64,000 bases of DNA from CBDCCV01 sp965215025 (GCA_965215025.1 CBDCCV010000002.1:248001-312000); one strand, 5' to 3'; positions 1-9,004 are shown, counted from the first letter of the stretch. Translations and numbers: made by a program. Notes: generated by a model not told the origin, from the sequence alone.

Positions 1-945
1 CCGCAGGCAGTAGTGCGCCACGGTGAACCAGAGCGTGGCAAAAAGGGCGTTCTTCTCGTCCTTCGCGCTCATCATCCGCTGTGCCACGTAGCCGCCGCCG
101 CCCGGCTCGGAGCCGGGGTACCAGCTCGACCACCACTGCACGCCGATATACGCCGCAAACGCCAGCCCCGAAAGCGCCAGCACGCTCGCGCCCTCGGCCG
201 CCTCGCCCATCGTAGGCAGAAGGCGGAAGGTGGACGGGTCGAGCTTCTCGCGGATGCCGCTCAGCCCGCCCACGCCCGGCGCGCCCAGGGCGTAGAAGGC
301 CAGGAGCGTCGTCCCGCCCATCGCAATGACGAACTGGAACAGATCCGTCACCACCACGCCCCAGAGGCCGGAGAGGAGCGAGTAAAGCGCCACGACGAGG
401 ACCAGCGCACTCACCACCACGAGCGCCGCTGAAAACTCCACGCCGATCACGTTCACCGACGCCGCCCCGAAGATCGTCAGCCTCGGAAAGAGCGATTCGA
501 TCACCGTCTCCATCGCCAGCGAGACCCAGCCGATGATGACGACGTTGAGGACGAGGCCGAAGTAGACGGCCTTGATCCCGCGCAGCCACGCCGACGCCTT
601 GCCGCTGTAGCGGAGTTCGACGAACTCCACGTCCGTCAGCACGCCGCTCCGCCGCCAGAGGCGCGCGAAGAAGAACACGGTGAGCATCCCGCCGAGCGCG
701 AAGTTCCACCAGATCCAGTTGCCCGCGATGCCGTTTTTCGCCACGATCTCGGTGACGAGCAGCGGCGTGTCCACGGCAAAGGTCGTGGCCACCATCGAGG
801 TGCCGGCCAGCCACCACGGCATGGAGCGGCCCGTGAGGAAGAACTCGGACGTGCTCTGCCCCGCGCGCCGGTAGAAGTACACGGCGATGCCGAACGAAAA
901 GACGAAGTAGGTGGCCACGAGCAGCCAGTCGAGCGGCGCGAGCAT
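1..945 (-). CDS. Sodium:solute symporter (SSS family), C-terminus beyond window
   Basis: The frame is open from ATG at 945 down to base 1, giving 315 residues of a family usually 500-600 long, so the 3' end lies outside the window. The protein is strongly hydrophobic, with repeated membrane segments. The N-terminal signature (residues ~20-50: STSEFFLTGRSMPWW, then AGTSMVATTFAVDTP) is typical of SSS-family Na+/solute symporters, which import sugars, amino acids or similar solutes at the inner membrane. The substrate cannot be told from sequence. No clear ribosome binding site precedes the ATG. Its upstream neighbour on the same strand is a possible 30-codon ORF at 1078-1170. Confidence 0.85.
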   Translation of the reverse strand, partial: MLAPLDWLLVATYFVFSFGIAVYFYRRAGQSTSEFFLTGRSMPWWLAGTSMVATTFAVDTPLLVTEIVAKNGIAGNWIWWNFALGGMLTVFFFARLWRRSGVLTDVEFVELRYSGKASAWLRGIKAVYFGLVLNVVIIGWVSLAMETVIESLFPRLTIFGAASVNVIGVEFSAALVVVSALVLVVALYSLLSGLWGVVVTDLFQFVIAMGGTTLLAFYALGAPGVGGLSGIREKLDPSTFRLLPTMGEAAEGASVLALSGLAFAAYIGVQWWSSWYPGSEPGGGGYVAQRMMSAKDEKNALFATLWFTVAHYCLR

Positions 946-1077
946 GAGCGGGGAGAAGCGTGATAAAAGAAGCCGGCTTGGCCTGCCAGCGCTTAGCTCT
1001 CCCGAAGCTAATCAAGCTCGCGCTCAAAAACGACGGCCGACGGGCGGCCAATGAGCGGACTCACCCGTAAAAACACG

Positions 1078-1170
1078 CTACAAAAGCGCGAACACGGCGT
1101 ACATGAGCAGGCTTGACACGCCGGCTCCTACGGAAAGAATCCGAATGGCTTGATCAACAGGATTTCTCAT
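1078..1170 (-). CDS. Possible small single-pass membrane protein (30 aa)
   Basis: A short ORF on the same strand as the downstream symporter: ATG at 1170, TAG ending at 1078. The translation starts MRNPVDQAIRI and continues with a ~17-residue hydrophobic stretch ending at the stop, so it would be a tiny one-helix membrane protein. No good Shine-Dalgarno precedes it. Some transporters have such small subunits, but there is no recognisable match and this could be chance. The remaining bases of 946-1380 hold no other convincing gene. Confidence 0.25.
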   Translation of the reverse strand: MRNPVDQAIRILSVGAGVSSLLMYAVFALL

Positions 1171-1285
1171 CGGTCTAACAAAGTAAGCTTTTGAAGCGTG
1201 AAAGCAACTCTGCGGGGCGGCGTTGCATAGGAAAAACGGGGGAGGTGACGTATTTAGTAGTGAGGATAGGCACGTTACCCTAAGT

Positions 1286-1293
1286 TACGTTTG
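1286..1293 (+). promoter_or_regulatory. Candidate Bacteroidota-type -7 element upstream of ggt
   Basis: TACGTTTG matches the Bacteroidota -7 consensus TAnnTTTG exactly and lies 87 bp before the preferred ggt start. No clear -33 TTTG sits at the usual distance, so support rests on the single element. Confidence 0.3.
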
Positions 1294-1380
1294 TGCCGCC
1301 GTAGGTAGAAATTGCCACTTTAATGAAGGTTAATGGCTTCAATGGGTACATATTTACATAGATCAAGCACCGCGCCAACC

Positions 1381-3198
1381 ATGCCCTTTCGCGCCCGATC
1401 TGCTCTCTTGCTGCTCTGTGCGGCGGCGATGCTCGCCGTCGGCGTACGCCACGAGCCAGCCGCGCGCCCGGCCGCCTTCCCCGAACCCGTCCGCGCTGAC
1501 AGCGGGATGGTCGTCTCCGCCCACGCGCGCGCCTCCGAGGCCGGCGTGGCGATGCTTCGGCAAGGCGGCAACGCCATCGACGCGGCGGTGGCGACGGGCT
1601 TCGCCCTCGCCGTCGTCTACCCGGCGGCGGGCAACTTAGGCGGGGGCGGGTTCATGGTCCTCCGCCTCGCCGACAGTTCTTCGACCACCATCGACCACCG
1701 CGAAAAAGCGCCGTTGGCCGCCACGCGCGACATGTTCTTGGACGCGCGCGGCAACGCCGTCCCGGAGCGCAGCCGCGAGGGGCACCTCGCCTCGGGCGTT
1801 CCCGGCACGCCCGCCGGCCTCCTCATGGCGCACGAGCGCTACGGGCAACTTCCGCTCGAAGAAGTCATCGACCCCGCCATCCGCCTCGCCGAAGAAGGCG
1901 TCCGCCTCTCCCGCGCCGAGGCCAACCGGCTTAACCGGCAGCACACCGTTTTTCTGAAATACCCCGGCTCGCGGCGCTACTTCGTCAAGGAAGACTCGAC
2001 GGCGCGTTTCAAAACCAGCGAGCTGTTCGTGCAGAAGGACCTCGCCGAGACCTTGAAGCGCATCCGCGACGAGGGGCGCGCGGGCTTCTACGCGGGCGAG
2101 ACGGCGCGGCTCATCGCGGAAGAGATGGAGCGCGGCGGCGGCCTCATCACCGAAGAGGATCTGGCCGAGTACGAGGCCGTCGAGCGCGCGCCCGTCGCCA
2201 GCACGTACCGCGGCTACCGCGTCCTGGGGATGCGCCCGCCGTCCTCGGGCGGCGTCGCCGTGGCGCAGCTTTTAAACGCCGTCGAGCCGTACGACATCGA
2301 GGCGATGGGCTACGGCGCGAGCCAGACGGTCCACCTCATGGGCGAGGTCATGCGCCGCGTTTATTCCGACCGCGCCGAGTGGCTCGGCGATGCCGACTTC
2401 GTGGACGTGCCCACCGACGCGCTCACGGATAAGGAGTACATGCGCCGCCGCATGACCTCGTTCAACCCCTACCGCGCCGACACGAGCGCCGCCGTGGAGC
2501 ACGGGAACCCGCTCGCCTACGAATCCGCCGAGACGACGCACTACTCCGTGGTAGACAACGCCGGCAACGCCGTGAGCGTGACAACGACGATCAACGGCCT
2601 CTACGGCTCGAAGGTGGCCGTTCCAGGCGCGGGCTTCTTCCTCAACAACGAGATGGACGACTTCGCCGTCAAGCCCGGCGTGCCGAACATGTACGGCCTC
2701 GTCGGCTCGGAGGCCAACGCCGTCGCGGCCGAGAAGCGGATGCTCTCCTCCATGGCGCCCACCATCGTCGAAGACCCCGAGGGGCGGCTCTTCATGGTGA
2801 TCGGGACGCCGGGCGGCTCGACCATCATCACCACCGTCTTCCAGGTGATCCTGAACGTGATCGACCACGGCATGGACATCCAGGAGGCCGTGGGCGCCGC
2901 GCGTGTGCACCACCAGTGGCTGCCGGATCAGCTCTGGCATGAGCGCTACGGCATGGCGCGCGACGTGGAAAGGGCACTGGAGCAGCGCGGCTGGACCGTG
3001 GCCGAGAACGGCACCTGGGGCCGCGCCGACGGCATCACCGTGCGCTACCCCGTCGTGCAGCGAGAGGCGCAGAACGGCGCGGCGCGCGACACGGCCTCGG
3101 CGCTCTTCTCCGGCGCCAACGCGGCCTCGGCGGACACCATGCGCGTCTACCTCGGTGGGGCCGACCCGCGCGGCGAGGACGTGGCGCTCGGGTTTTGA
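1381..3198 (+). CDS. ggt: Gamma-glutamyltransferase, exported
   Basis: A 605-residue gamma-glutamyltranspeptidase (hydrolysis and transfer of gamma-glutamyl groups from glutathione), made as a proenzyme that cleaves itself. The ATG at 1381 is preferred over an upstream in-frame start at 1333 because it gives a clean signal peptide (MPFRAR followed by a leucine/alanine core, residues 1-25). The autoprocessing site is visible as ETTHYSVVD. The first Thr of that TTH, Thr385, is the expected nucleophile and new N-terminus of the small subunit. Other family landmarks are GNLGGGGFM near residue 80 and the GTPGGSTI loop near 480. Likely periplasmic. It converges with purF. Confidence 0.93.
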   Translation: MPFRARSALLLLCAAAMLAVGVRHEPAARPAAFPEPVRADSGMVVSAHARASEAGVAMLRQGGNAIDAAVATGFALAVVYPAAGNLGGGGFMVLRLADSSSTTIDHREKAPLAATRDMFLDARGNAVPERSREGHLASGVPGTPAGLLMAHERYGQLPLEEVIDPAIRLAEEGVRLSRAEANRLNRQHTVFLKYPGSRRYFVKEDSTARFKTSELFVQKDLAETLKRIRDEGRAGFYAGETARLIAEEMERGGGLITEEDLAEYEAVERAPVASTYRGYRVLGMRPPSSGGVAVAQLLNAVEPYDIEAMGYGASQTVHLMGEVMRRVYSDRAEWLGDADFVDVPTDALTDKEYMRRRMTSFNPYRADTSAAVEHGNPLAYESAETTHYSVVDNAGNAVSVTTTINGLYGSKVAVPGAGFFLNNEMDDFAVKPGVPNMYGLVGSEANAVAAEKRMLSSMAPTIVEDPEGRLFMVIGTPGGSTIITTVFQVILNVIDHGMDIQEAVGAARVHHQWLPDQLWHERYGMARDVERALEQRGWTVAENGTWGRADGITVRYPVVQREAQNGAARDTASALFSGANAASADTMRVYLGGADPRGEDVALGF

Positions 3199-3300
3199 GG
3201 GGCAGGAATGGAAGAGGTAAGAATGGAGGAGTGGAAGAAGCATAGATCAGGCGCTCTTCCTTTCTTCCACTTCTCCTCTTTTCCCTTCTTCCGCTCCCAA
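3199..3300. repeat. Purine-rich inverted repeat between ggt and purF
   Basis: The gap between the two convergent stops is a low-complexity hairpin. The left arm is a run of GGAATGGAAGAGG-type words and the right arm is the matching pyrimidine run (CTTCCACTTCTCCTC). It may act as a two-way terminator. The same word family recurs elsewhere in the window. Confidence 0.7.
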
Positions 3301-4800
3301 TCATCGCCATTCGAACTCGTCCTTCGCCATGTCCATCTCCACGGGGACGGGGTAGTCCTCGGTGAAGCACGCCGTGCAGTAGCCCGCCTCGGAGCGGTTC
3401 GCCGCGCGGACGGCCTTCATCAGCCCCTCGGCGGAGAGGTAGGCTAAGGAGTCCACGCCGAGCCATTCCTCGATCTCCTTGACGCTTCCGAACTGGTTCG
3501 CCAAGAGTTCGTCGCGGCTGGGGAAGTCGAGGCCGTAGAAGCACGGGCTGATCACCGGCGGGGCCGCCACGCGGAAGTGCACCTCCGTCGCGCCTGACCT
3601 CCGCAGCATGTCTACGAGGTAGCGCGCCGTGGTCCCGCGCACAATCGAGTCGTCCACCACAACGACGGGGCGGCCCTTCAAAAGCCCCTCGACCGTGTTG
3701 AACTTGCAGCGCACCTTCATCTCGCGCTCGTTCTGCCCCGGCGCGATAAAGGTGCGCCCCACGTAGTGGTTGCGGATCAGGCCGATCTCGAAGCGGCACT
3801 TGTGGCCGAGCTTCTCGCACTCGGTGGCGTAGCCCAGCGTGGCCGTGTTGGCCGAGTCGGGCACGGGGATGACGATGGGCGTTTTGGCGCCCTCCGGCAC
3901 GTCCGGCACAGGCGCCTCGTGCGCAAGCTGCCGGCCGATCTGCCGGCGCACCTTGTCCACCATCTCGCCATAAATCTTCGAGTCCGGCCGCGAGAAGTAC
4001 ACGTACTCGAAGACGCACTGCGAGACGCCGTGCGGCTGCGGCAGCCGGTGGCTCTTGAACTCGCCCGTCTGGCAGCCCTCGCGGTCGATGACGAGGATCT
4101 CGCCCGGCTCGACGTCGCGCACGTACTCGGCGTCAATCATGTCGAAGGCGCACGTCTCCGAGGCGATGCAGTAGGCCGCGCCGCCGGGCTGATCGGCCTC
4201 GCCGAGGCGGCCCAAGGCGAGCGGGCGGAACCCGTTCGGGTCGCGCACGGCGATGAGGCTCTCATCCGTGAGCATGACGAGCGAGAAGGCGCCTTCGACC
4301 TGCGTGAGGGCGTCGATGACCTGGTCGATCTGCCTCTGGCGGCGGCTCTGCGCAGCCAGGTGCAGGATCAGCTCCGAGTCCGAGGTCGTCTGAAACAGCG
4401 TGCCGCGCTCGGAAAAGGACTGGCGCAGCTCGCGCGCGTTCGAGAGGTTGCCGTTGTGCGCCAGGGCGAGGTTGCCGCGCCGGTAGTGCACGGCAAAGGG
4501 CTGGATGTTGGCGCGGTTATCGGAGGCGCCGCTCGTGGAGTAGCGGTTGTGGCCGATGGCGGCGTCGCCGAGGAGCTTTTCGGCAAAGATGCCCGGATCG
4601 CTGAAGACGTCGAGGACGAGGCCGAAGTCCTTGTGCACAGGCATGACGGGGCGCCCGTGGGCCTCGTCAAACGTCGAGGTGACGATGCCGCTGGACTCCT
4701 GCCCGCGGTGCTGTAAGGCGTGGAGGCCGTAGTACGTCAGCCGCGCGGCGTCCGAGGCGTTGAAGATGCCGAAGATGCCGCAGTGGTCTTTAACACTCAT
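3301..4800 (-). CDS. purF: Amidophosphoribosyltransferase
   Basis: First committed step of purine synthesis: PRPP + glutamine to phosphoribosylamine, a cytosolic enzyme. 499 residues, the usual length. The N-terminal glutaminase domain starts with a short propeptide-like MSVKDH before Cys7 in CGIFGI, which would become the N-terminal nucleophile after cleavage. The PRPP loop VVVVDDSIVRGTT lies near residues 376-389. Cysteines including the CxxC pair Cys475/Cys478 point to the [4Fe-4S]-containing Bacillus-type enzyme. Monocistronic here; no purine riboswitch is seen in the short upstream gap. Confidence 0.97.
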   Translation of the reverse strand: MSVKDHCGIFGIFNASDAARLTYYGLHALQHRGQESSGIVTSTFDEAHGRPVMPVHKDFGLVLDVFSDPGIFAEKLLGDAAIGHNRYSTSGASDNRANIQPFAVHYRRGNLALAHNGNLSNARELRQSFSERGTLFQTTSDSELILHLAAQSRRQRQIDQVIDALTQVEGAFSLVMLTDESLIAVRDPNGFRPLALGRLGEADQPGGAAYCIASETCAFDMIDAEYVRDVEPGEILVIDREGCQTGEFKSHRLPQPHGVSQCVFEYVYFSRPDSKIYGEMVDKVRRQIGRQLAHEAPVPDVPEGAKTPIVIPVPDSANTATLGYATECEKLGHKCRFEIGLIRNHYVGRTFIAPGQNEREMKVRCKFNTVEGLLKGRPVVVVDDSIVRGTTARYLVDMLRRSGATEVHFRVAAPPVISPCFYGLDFPSRDELLANQFGSVKEIEEWLGVDSLAYLSAEGLMKAVRAANRSEAGYCTACFTEDYPVPVEMDMAKDEFEWR

Positions 4801-4863
4801 GGGACGGAGAACGCGATCAAGTAGATTTGCAGAAACGTGACGGCTGGCAACGGCCGGGCGATC

Positions 4864-5355
4864 TCAAAGCAAGATCAGCCCCGCAGCGAGTGCGATGCCG
4901 AGGCCGTCCGCCACGAGGTCGCGCCGGCAGAAGTGGTGCGACGGCTTCACCTTCCAGTCGTACACCTCCTTGCCGAGGCCCACGAGCGCCGCGCCCGCTA
5001 TCGAAAGCGGCAGCGCGCCGCGCTCGGAGAAGGGGAGCTTGCTCGTGAGCACGTACTGCCCGCTTAGCGTGAGGAGAAAGCTCGCGCCCAGATGCTTGGC
5101 CTTGTCAGGAGCGAGCCACGGATCAGCCGCGCGTCGTTGCCTAAACGACCTACGGCGCAACGCAGTTTCTTCCCGGCGGAGGGCAAGCGGTGCCCAGTTC
5201 AGGCCAGGGTCCGCCGCTCGCAGCACCGCGCTGCGTGGCGCAGAGGAGGCCGGCTGCGCTGCCGCCGAGGCGAGGCCAAGAGCGGCGCTGCCGAAGAGTA
5301 CGAGCGCCCACGCGGCGGCAGGCACGCTTGAAACGAGGCGGGCTGAGCAGATCAC
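4864..5355 (-). CDS. YfiM/DUF2279-like membrane-associated protein
   Basis: 163 residues starting with GTG at 5355. That start overlaps the stop of the upstream gene (GTGA), which implies translational coupling. The N-terminus has a hydrophobic segment. The C-terminal ~85 residues show the pattern DKAKHLGASFLLT, then GKEVYDWK, then RRDLVADGLGIALA, which is the layout of the YfiM/DUF2279 family of putative periplasmic proteins. Function is unknown. The poorly conserved stretch around residues 25-75 could mean that a later start is used. Confidence 0.65.
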   Translation of the reverse strand: MICSARLVSSVPAAAWALVLFGSAALGLASAAAQPASSAPRSAVLRAADPGLNWAPLALRREETALRRRSFRQRRAADPWLAPDKAKHLGASFLLTLSGQYVLTSKLPFSERGALPLSIAGAALVGLGKEVYDWKVKPSHHFCRRDLVADGLGIALAAGLILL

Positions 5356-5753
5356 GTGACGGGCAGATCGTCGTCCTCGAAAAGCTTGCGAAACGCAAAG
5401 CCGGCTCCGCCAAAGAGAATCAGCCCCGCGCCTATGAGGACGAAAAGGCCGCTCGCTGGCGTGCGGTCAAAGCGCACGGACACGCTCTGCGCCTCGCCGC
5501 CGGGCGCTTGGAGCTTGACCACGCCCGCCTGCCGCGGCGTCCACGCGCGCGTGCCTACGAGCGTATCCACGCGGGCTATAGAGCTGTTGGGCCGGTACGT
5601 GACCACGAGCGTATCGCCCGGCAGCGTCAGCGCCACGGGCTGCTCGATGTAGAGCCGGGCGTCCTCGGCCACGTACTGTGCCGAGGCAGGCGCAGCCACG
5701 CCCAGGAGCAAGAAAAGAAAAAGCAGCGTGCGGAGCATATTAAAAGGCGTCAT
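5352..5753 (-). CDS. Small exported protein with C-terminal membrane anchor
   Basis: 133 residues. A signal peptide (MTPFNMLRTLLFLFLLLG, cleavage after AQ near residue 26) is followed by a short beta-rich domain. A single transmembrane helix (near residues 105-125, LFVLIGAGLILFGGAGF) ends in a charged tail. The layout suggests a membrane protein with an outside domain. No family recognised. It overlaps the YfiM-like gene by 4 bp and follows the NSS transporter by one base, so the three are probably one operon. Confidence 0.65.
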   Translation of the reverse strand: MTPFNMLRTLLFLFLLLGVAAPASAQYVAEDARLYIEQPVALTLPGDTLVVTYRPNSSIARVDTLVGTRAWTPRQAGVVKLQAPGGEAQSVSVRFDRTPASGLFVLIGAGLILFGGAGFAFRKLFEDDDLPVT

Positions 5754-5754
5754 G

Positions 5755-7299
5755 TTAAGCTGCTGTTTCAGAAGGCGCCGTGCGGGCTTCGGCGGGCGCG
5801 GCGTCGTACGTCTGCCGAGAGGTCAGGTACGCCGCGATCCCGAGCGTGCCGCCGAGCCAGAGAAGAGGGATAAAAACGGGAATCCAATCGAAAGCGCCCA
5901 GGTTGTCCGGCCCGTACAGCCCATCCGAAAACTCCGTGGCGATGTTCCAGAGGATGACCGTGCCTAAAAGCCCCGGCGCCACGAACTTGATCAGCCCGTT
6001 GAACCACGTGCCCAGGTGGAACTTGCTGTGCTCGTTCACGGCGCGGCGAAGCTGATCGGCGCCCAGCACCCAGCCCACCATGATCGTCTCGAAAAAGCCC
6101 ACGATGAGCAGGCTGTACCCGAACGCCCAGTGGTCCATCACGTCCAGAAGCGTAAGGCCGAGCGGGTTGCCGTTGATCACCTGCGGCAGCGCAAAGCAGA
6201 GCGAGCCGATGATGCCCGGCACGGCCACGAGCGCGAGCGCCTTGGCCCGGCTCACGCCCAGCTTGTCGATCAGCGCGCTCGTCGGGCTTTCGACGATGGA
6301 GACCGACGAGGTGATGCCCGCAATCACGAGCAGAAAGAAAAAGAGCGCCCCAAAAAGCCGCACGCCCCACGGAAACGCCGCGATGCCTTCCGGGATGGCG
6401 AAAAAGGAGAGCGAGAGCGTGCCGCCTACCGGGTTGATGGCAAAAACGAAGAGCAGCGCGAAGATGGCGATGCCAGCCAGGTACTCGAACCCGCAGTTCA
6501 TGAAAGAGACCGTCAGCGCGTTGTTGACCTGATCGGAGTCCTTCGGCAGGTAGGAGGCGTAGGCCGTCATCGTGCCCAGGCCCAGGGAGAGCGAGAAGAA
6601 CATTTGCGCAAAGGCGTTGCGCCACACCGCCGGCTCGGCGATGCCGGCCAGGTCGGGCGTGAAGAGGTAGAGCACGCCGTCAAAGCCGCCGTCGAGCGTC
6701 ACGCCGCGGATGATGAGGCCGATCATGAAAAGCCACATCAGCGGCACGAACACGCGCACGGCCTTTTCAATGGTGGCGGCGCCGCGCCACAGGATCGTCA
6801 GGTTCGCCGTCCAGATGGCAACCACGCACAAAAACGGCCAGTACGTGGCGATGAACTCGAAGAAGTACCCCTGCGCCGAGACGCCCGGATCAAAGAGCGA
6901 GCCGAACGCGCCGAACATCATCCCCAGTGCCCACGCCAGGATCGCCTGGTAGTACATCACGATGAAGAGCGCCGAGGCCAGGCTCCACCAGCCCACGTAC
7001 TCGGCCTTCTTGCCGGCCACGCGGTAAAGCGCCTCCGGGAGCGAGCGCCGCGTCATCGTGCCCAGGCCGAACTCCGTGATCATCACCGGGATGCCCAGCG
7101 CGAAGAGCGCGAAGAAGTACGGCAGATAAAAAGCCCCACCGCCCGACTGGTACGCGGTGGAGCTAAAGAAGACGATGTTGCCCAGCCCGATGGCCGAGCC
7201 GCTGGCGGCGAGGATGAAACCCAGCTTCGAGTTCCAGCTGTCGCGCGTGCCGGTAGGTTCCACAGGTGGTGCGTTTGAGGCTGAAGAGGGGGAAAGCAA
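5755..7299 (-). CDS. Sodium-dependent transporter, NSS (SLC6/LeuT) family
   Basis: About 514 residues with some 12 membrane spans. Near residue 30 SKLGFILAASGSAIGLGN matches the first helix of LeuT-fold NSS transporters, including the unwound Gly/Asn region that binds Na+ and substrate. Likely an amino-acid importer or exporter; the substrate is not determined. There is no in-frame ATG: the start is either TTG at 7299 or GTG at 7263, and GTG would still keep the whole first helix. It heads an operon with the two small genes below it. Confidence 0.88.
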   Translation of the reverse strand: MLSPSSASNAPPVEPTGTRDSWNSKLGFILAASGSAIGLGNIVFFSSTAYQSGGGAFYLPYFFALFALGIPVMITEFGLGTMTRRSLPEALYRVAGKKAEYVGWWSLASALFIVMYYQAILAWALGMMFGAFGSLFDPGVSAQGYFFEFIATYWPFLCVVAIWTANLTILWRGAATIEKAVRVFVPLMWLFMIGLIIRGVTLDGGFDGVLYLFTPDLAGIAEPAVWRNAFAQMFFSLSLGLGTMTAYASYLPKDSDQVNNALTVSFMNCGFEYLAGIAIFALLFVFAINPVGGTLSLSFFAIPEGIAAFPWGVRLFGALFFFLLVIAGITSSVSIVESPTSALIDKLGVSRAKALALVAVPGIIGSLCFALPQVINGNPLGLTLLDVMDHWAFGYSLLIVGFFETIMVGWVLGADQLRRAVNEHSKFHLGTWFNGLIKFVAPGLLGTVILWNIATEFSDGLYGPDNLGAFDWIPVFIPLLWLGGTLGIAAYLTSRQTYDAAPAEARTAPSETAA

Positions 7300-7611
7300 T
7301 CGAGAAGATACAGGCCGTCCGCTCTTATATCAATTTTTTGTTACGAGGCGCACCCGCCCACGGCTGCATAGAGCGCCAGGCAAAAAAGACTGGCCAAAGA
7401 CGGCTCGTTAAACGATTGTAACGTTACGCGCGTCCTCTGGACTGGAAACGCAAACCGATTACTTTTGCGCCGTTGCGCGTGCTCGGCCGTAGTCTCGCAA
7501 CGTGCCACGCGGCGCGACCCGCCGCCCACGGCTTGCAGAGGCCGGCGGCGTTCACCCCTCTTTCCGGAAGCCGCGAGGCTGGATCGGAAGCATTTCCAAG
7601 AGGCCGGTGTG
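7300..7611. other. Divergent intergenic region
   Basis: Separates the leftward transporter from the rightward lipoprotein. It holds a TAnnTTTG match for the + strand (7460-7467), a GTAACGTTAC palindrome near 7426-7436, and an AT-rich stretch (about 7325-7342) that could be the leftward promoter. No convincing gene: the open frames here lack family features. Confidence 0.5.
7460..7467 (+). promoter_or_regulatory. Candidate -7 element for the lipoprotein gene
   Basis: TACTTTTG fits the Bacteroidota TAnnTTTG element exactly, 145 bp before the preferred ATG. No obvious -33 TTTG at the expected spacing. Confidence 0.35.
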
Positions 7612-8934
7612 ATGAAACGTTTTCTGTTCACGGTGCTGGCAGAAATTATGTTCTTGCTGATAGGATGCGGCGACGGGCGCGCGCAGAGTCCTCCGCTCTG
7701 GGCTGAGTGGGAGGTCGAGCGCGACGACCGCTACGATGAGGCGACTTACTCGCCCGACCTCTCCGACGAGACCGCGCCGCGCGTCCGGACGGTGCCCATC
7801 GAAAAATCAGGCCACTCCGGCGATCCACACGAGGACTTGCAGTCGGCCCTGGCTGTGCTCTGGCTCGACATGAACGAGGTCGAGGCCGTGGACGTGTCGC
7901 AGGAGGACCGGCTCGTCGTTTGGGGCGATGCCGAGACGGAGCATGGCGAGCGCCGCTTCGCCGCCGCGCTCACGCCGTCGGAGGATGGCCCGGTCGTGAC
8001 GGCTTTTGTGGCGACCGCCGAGGACTTCGAGGCGATGGGCGGTCCCGGTTTCCTAGGCGGCAACGCGGCGAAGGGGCAGCCCCTGGCAAGCGCACAGGCG
8101 AGCGGGGCGGCCGTCTTGCAGCCCGGCGCTTTTGAGGCGGGCGCCGGGCAGCCGGAGGACGCGCCGGCCGTCACCGAAGCGTCTGCGCCGCCGGCTGGCG
8201 CGTTGGCAGATGCACCGTCGGTTCCCCTTCCCATTGCAGCAAAAAGGGAGGATGGCACGGGTTACATTCCGGGCAGGCCGAAGGATGCCGGGCGTGGGTA
8301 CACCCCCCGGCCGGGCGACGCGACCGCGCCGCGCCTGCAGTACTGGACGTTCGAGGTGGGCGAGGTCTCCTCTCCGGCAGAGGCCGCGACCCAGGCGATT
8401 AAGGAGATTGGCCTCAAAAAAGCCACGCACACCGCCCCTCATCAGATTCCTTCGCACGTGCAAATAGCGGGAGACGAAGGATACGTCGTCATCGGCGCGG
8501 GGGAGGCGGGCGGCCAAAAGCACGACTTCGCTCTGCTCATCAAGAAGGACGGCGAGGACGGCCACTTCCACACGAGCCTCTTGCACGCGCCGCCCGCGAC
8601 GTACGAATCATGGGACGGCGTCCTCGGCTCGCTGGACACTTTTGGCCTCATGCACAGCGATGTGCGCGATGCGTTCGATGCCAAACTTCGCCGGCAGATA
8701 CGCGAAGCCTCGCCAGAGGAGCAGAGCAAAATCTTCGTCCAGGTCGCCGAGCTTAGCATCAAGGTCCTGACGCAGCAAATGATAGCGGCGATGATGATGC
8801 AGCATCAGAGCACGATGGACATGATGCAGCAGATGAACAGCAACATCGCCACCGAGACGTCCTGCATCCTCACGTCCGGCTGCCAGATCGAGTACGACGG
8901 CAGCGGCAATGCGCAGATGGGGCAGGGTCAGTAA
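7612..8934 (+). CDS. Lipoprotein of unknown function
   Basis: 440 residues from the ATG at 7612, chosen because it gives MKRFLFTVLA, a hydrophobic core and the lipobox LIGC with Cys19 as lipid attachment site. The upstream extension in the same frame looks non-coding. Residues ~20-130 are acidic and mixed alpha/beta, ~150-240 are low-complexity Ala/Pro/Gly, and ~240-400 form a second domain. The last 60 residues are Met/Gln-rich (MMMQHQ, MDMMQQMN), followed by two cysteines (SCILTSGC). I do not recognise the family. It stands alone, followed by a strong terminator. Confidence 0.65.
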   Translation: MKRFLFTVLAEIMFLLIGCGDGRAQSPPLWAEWEVERDDRYDEATYSPDLSDETAPRVRTVPIEKSGHSGDPHEDLQSALAVLWLDMNEVEAVDVSQEDRLVVWGDAETEHGERRFAAALTPSEDGPVVTAFVATAEDFEAMGGPGFLGGNAAKGQPLASAQASGAAVLQPGAFEAGAGQPEDAPAVTEASAPPAGALADAPSVPLPIAAKREDGTGYIPGRPKDAGRGYTPRPGDATAPRLQYWTFEVGEVSSPAEAATQAIKEIGLKKATHTAPHQIPSHVQIAGDEGYVVIGAGEAGGQKHDFALLIKKDGEDGHFHTSLLHAPPATYESWDGVLGSLDTFGLMHSDVRDAFDAKLRRQIREASPEEQSKIFVQVAELSIKVLTQQMIAAMMMQHQSTMDMMQQMNSNIATETSCILTSGCQIEYDGSGNAQMGQGQ

Positions 8935-8957
8935 AGCAGGTGGCAAAAAGAGAGTGT

Positions 8958-9004
8958 GGGGCGGGGCGCCAAAGGTGAATGGCGCCCCGCCCCGCTTTCC
9001 TTTT
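8958..9004. terminator. Strong hairpin between convergent genes
   Basis: A perfect 14-bp GC stem (GGGGCGGGGCGCCA at 8958-8971 with its complement at 8980-8993) and an 8-nt loop. T-rich tracts flank it on both strands (GCTTTCCTTTT rightward, a run of T leftward), so it can end transcription in both directions. Confidence 0.85.

Noticed and set aside
7341..7631. 96-codon leftward ORF in the divergent gap
   Set aside because: Arg/Ser-rich composition with no domain, overlapping the start of the lipoprotein gene; typical chance frame in GC-rich DNA.
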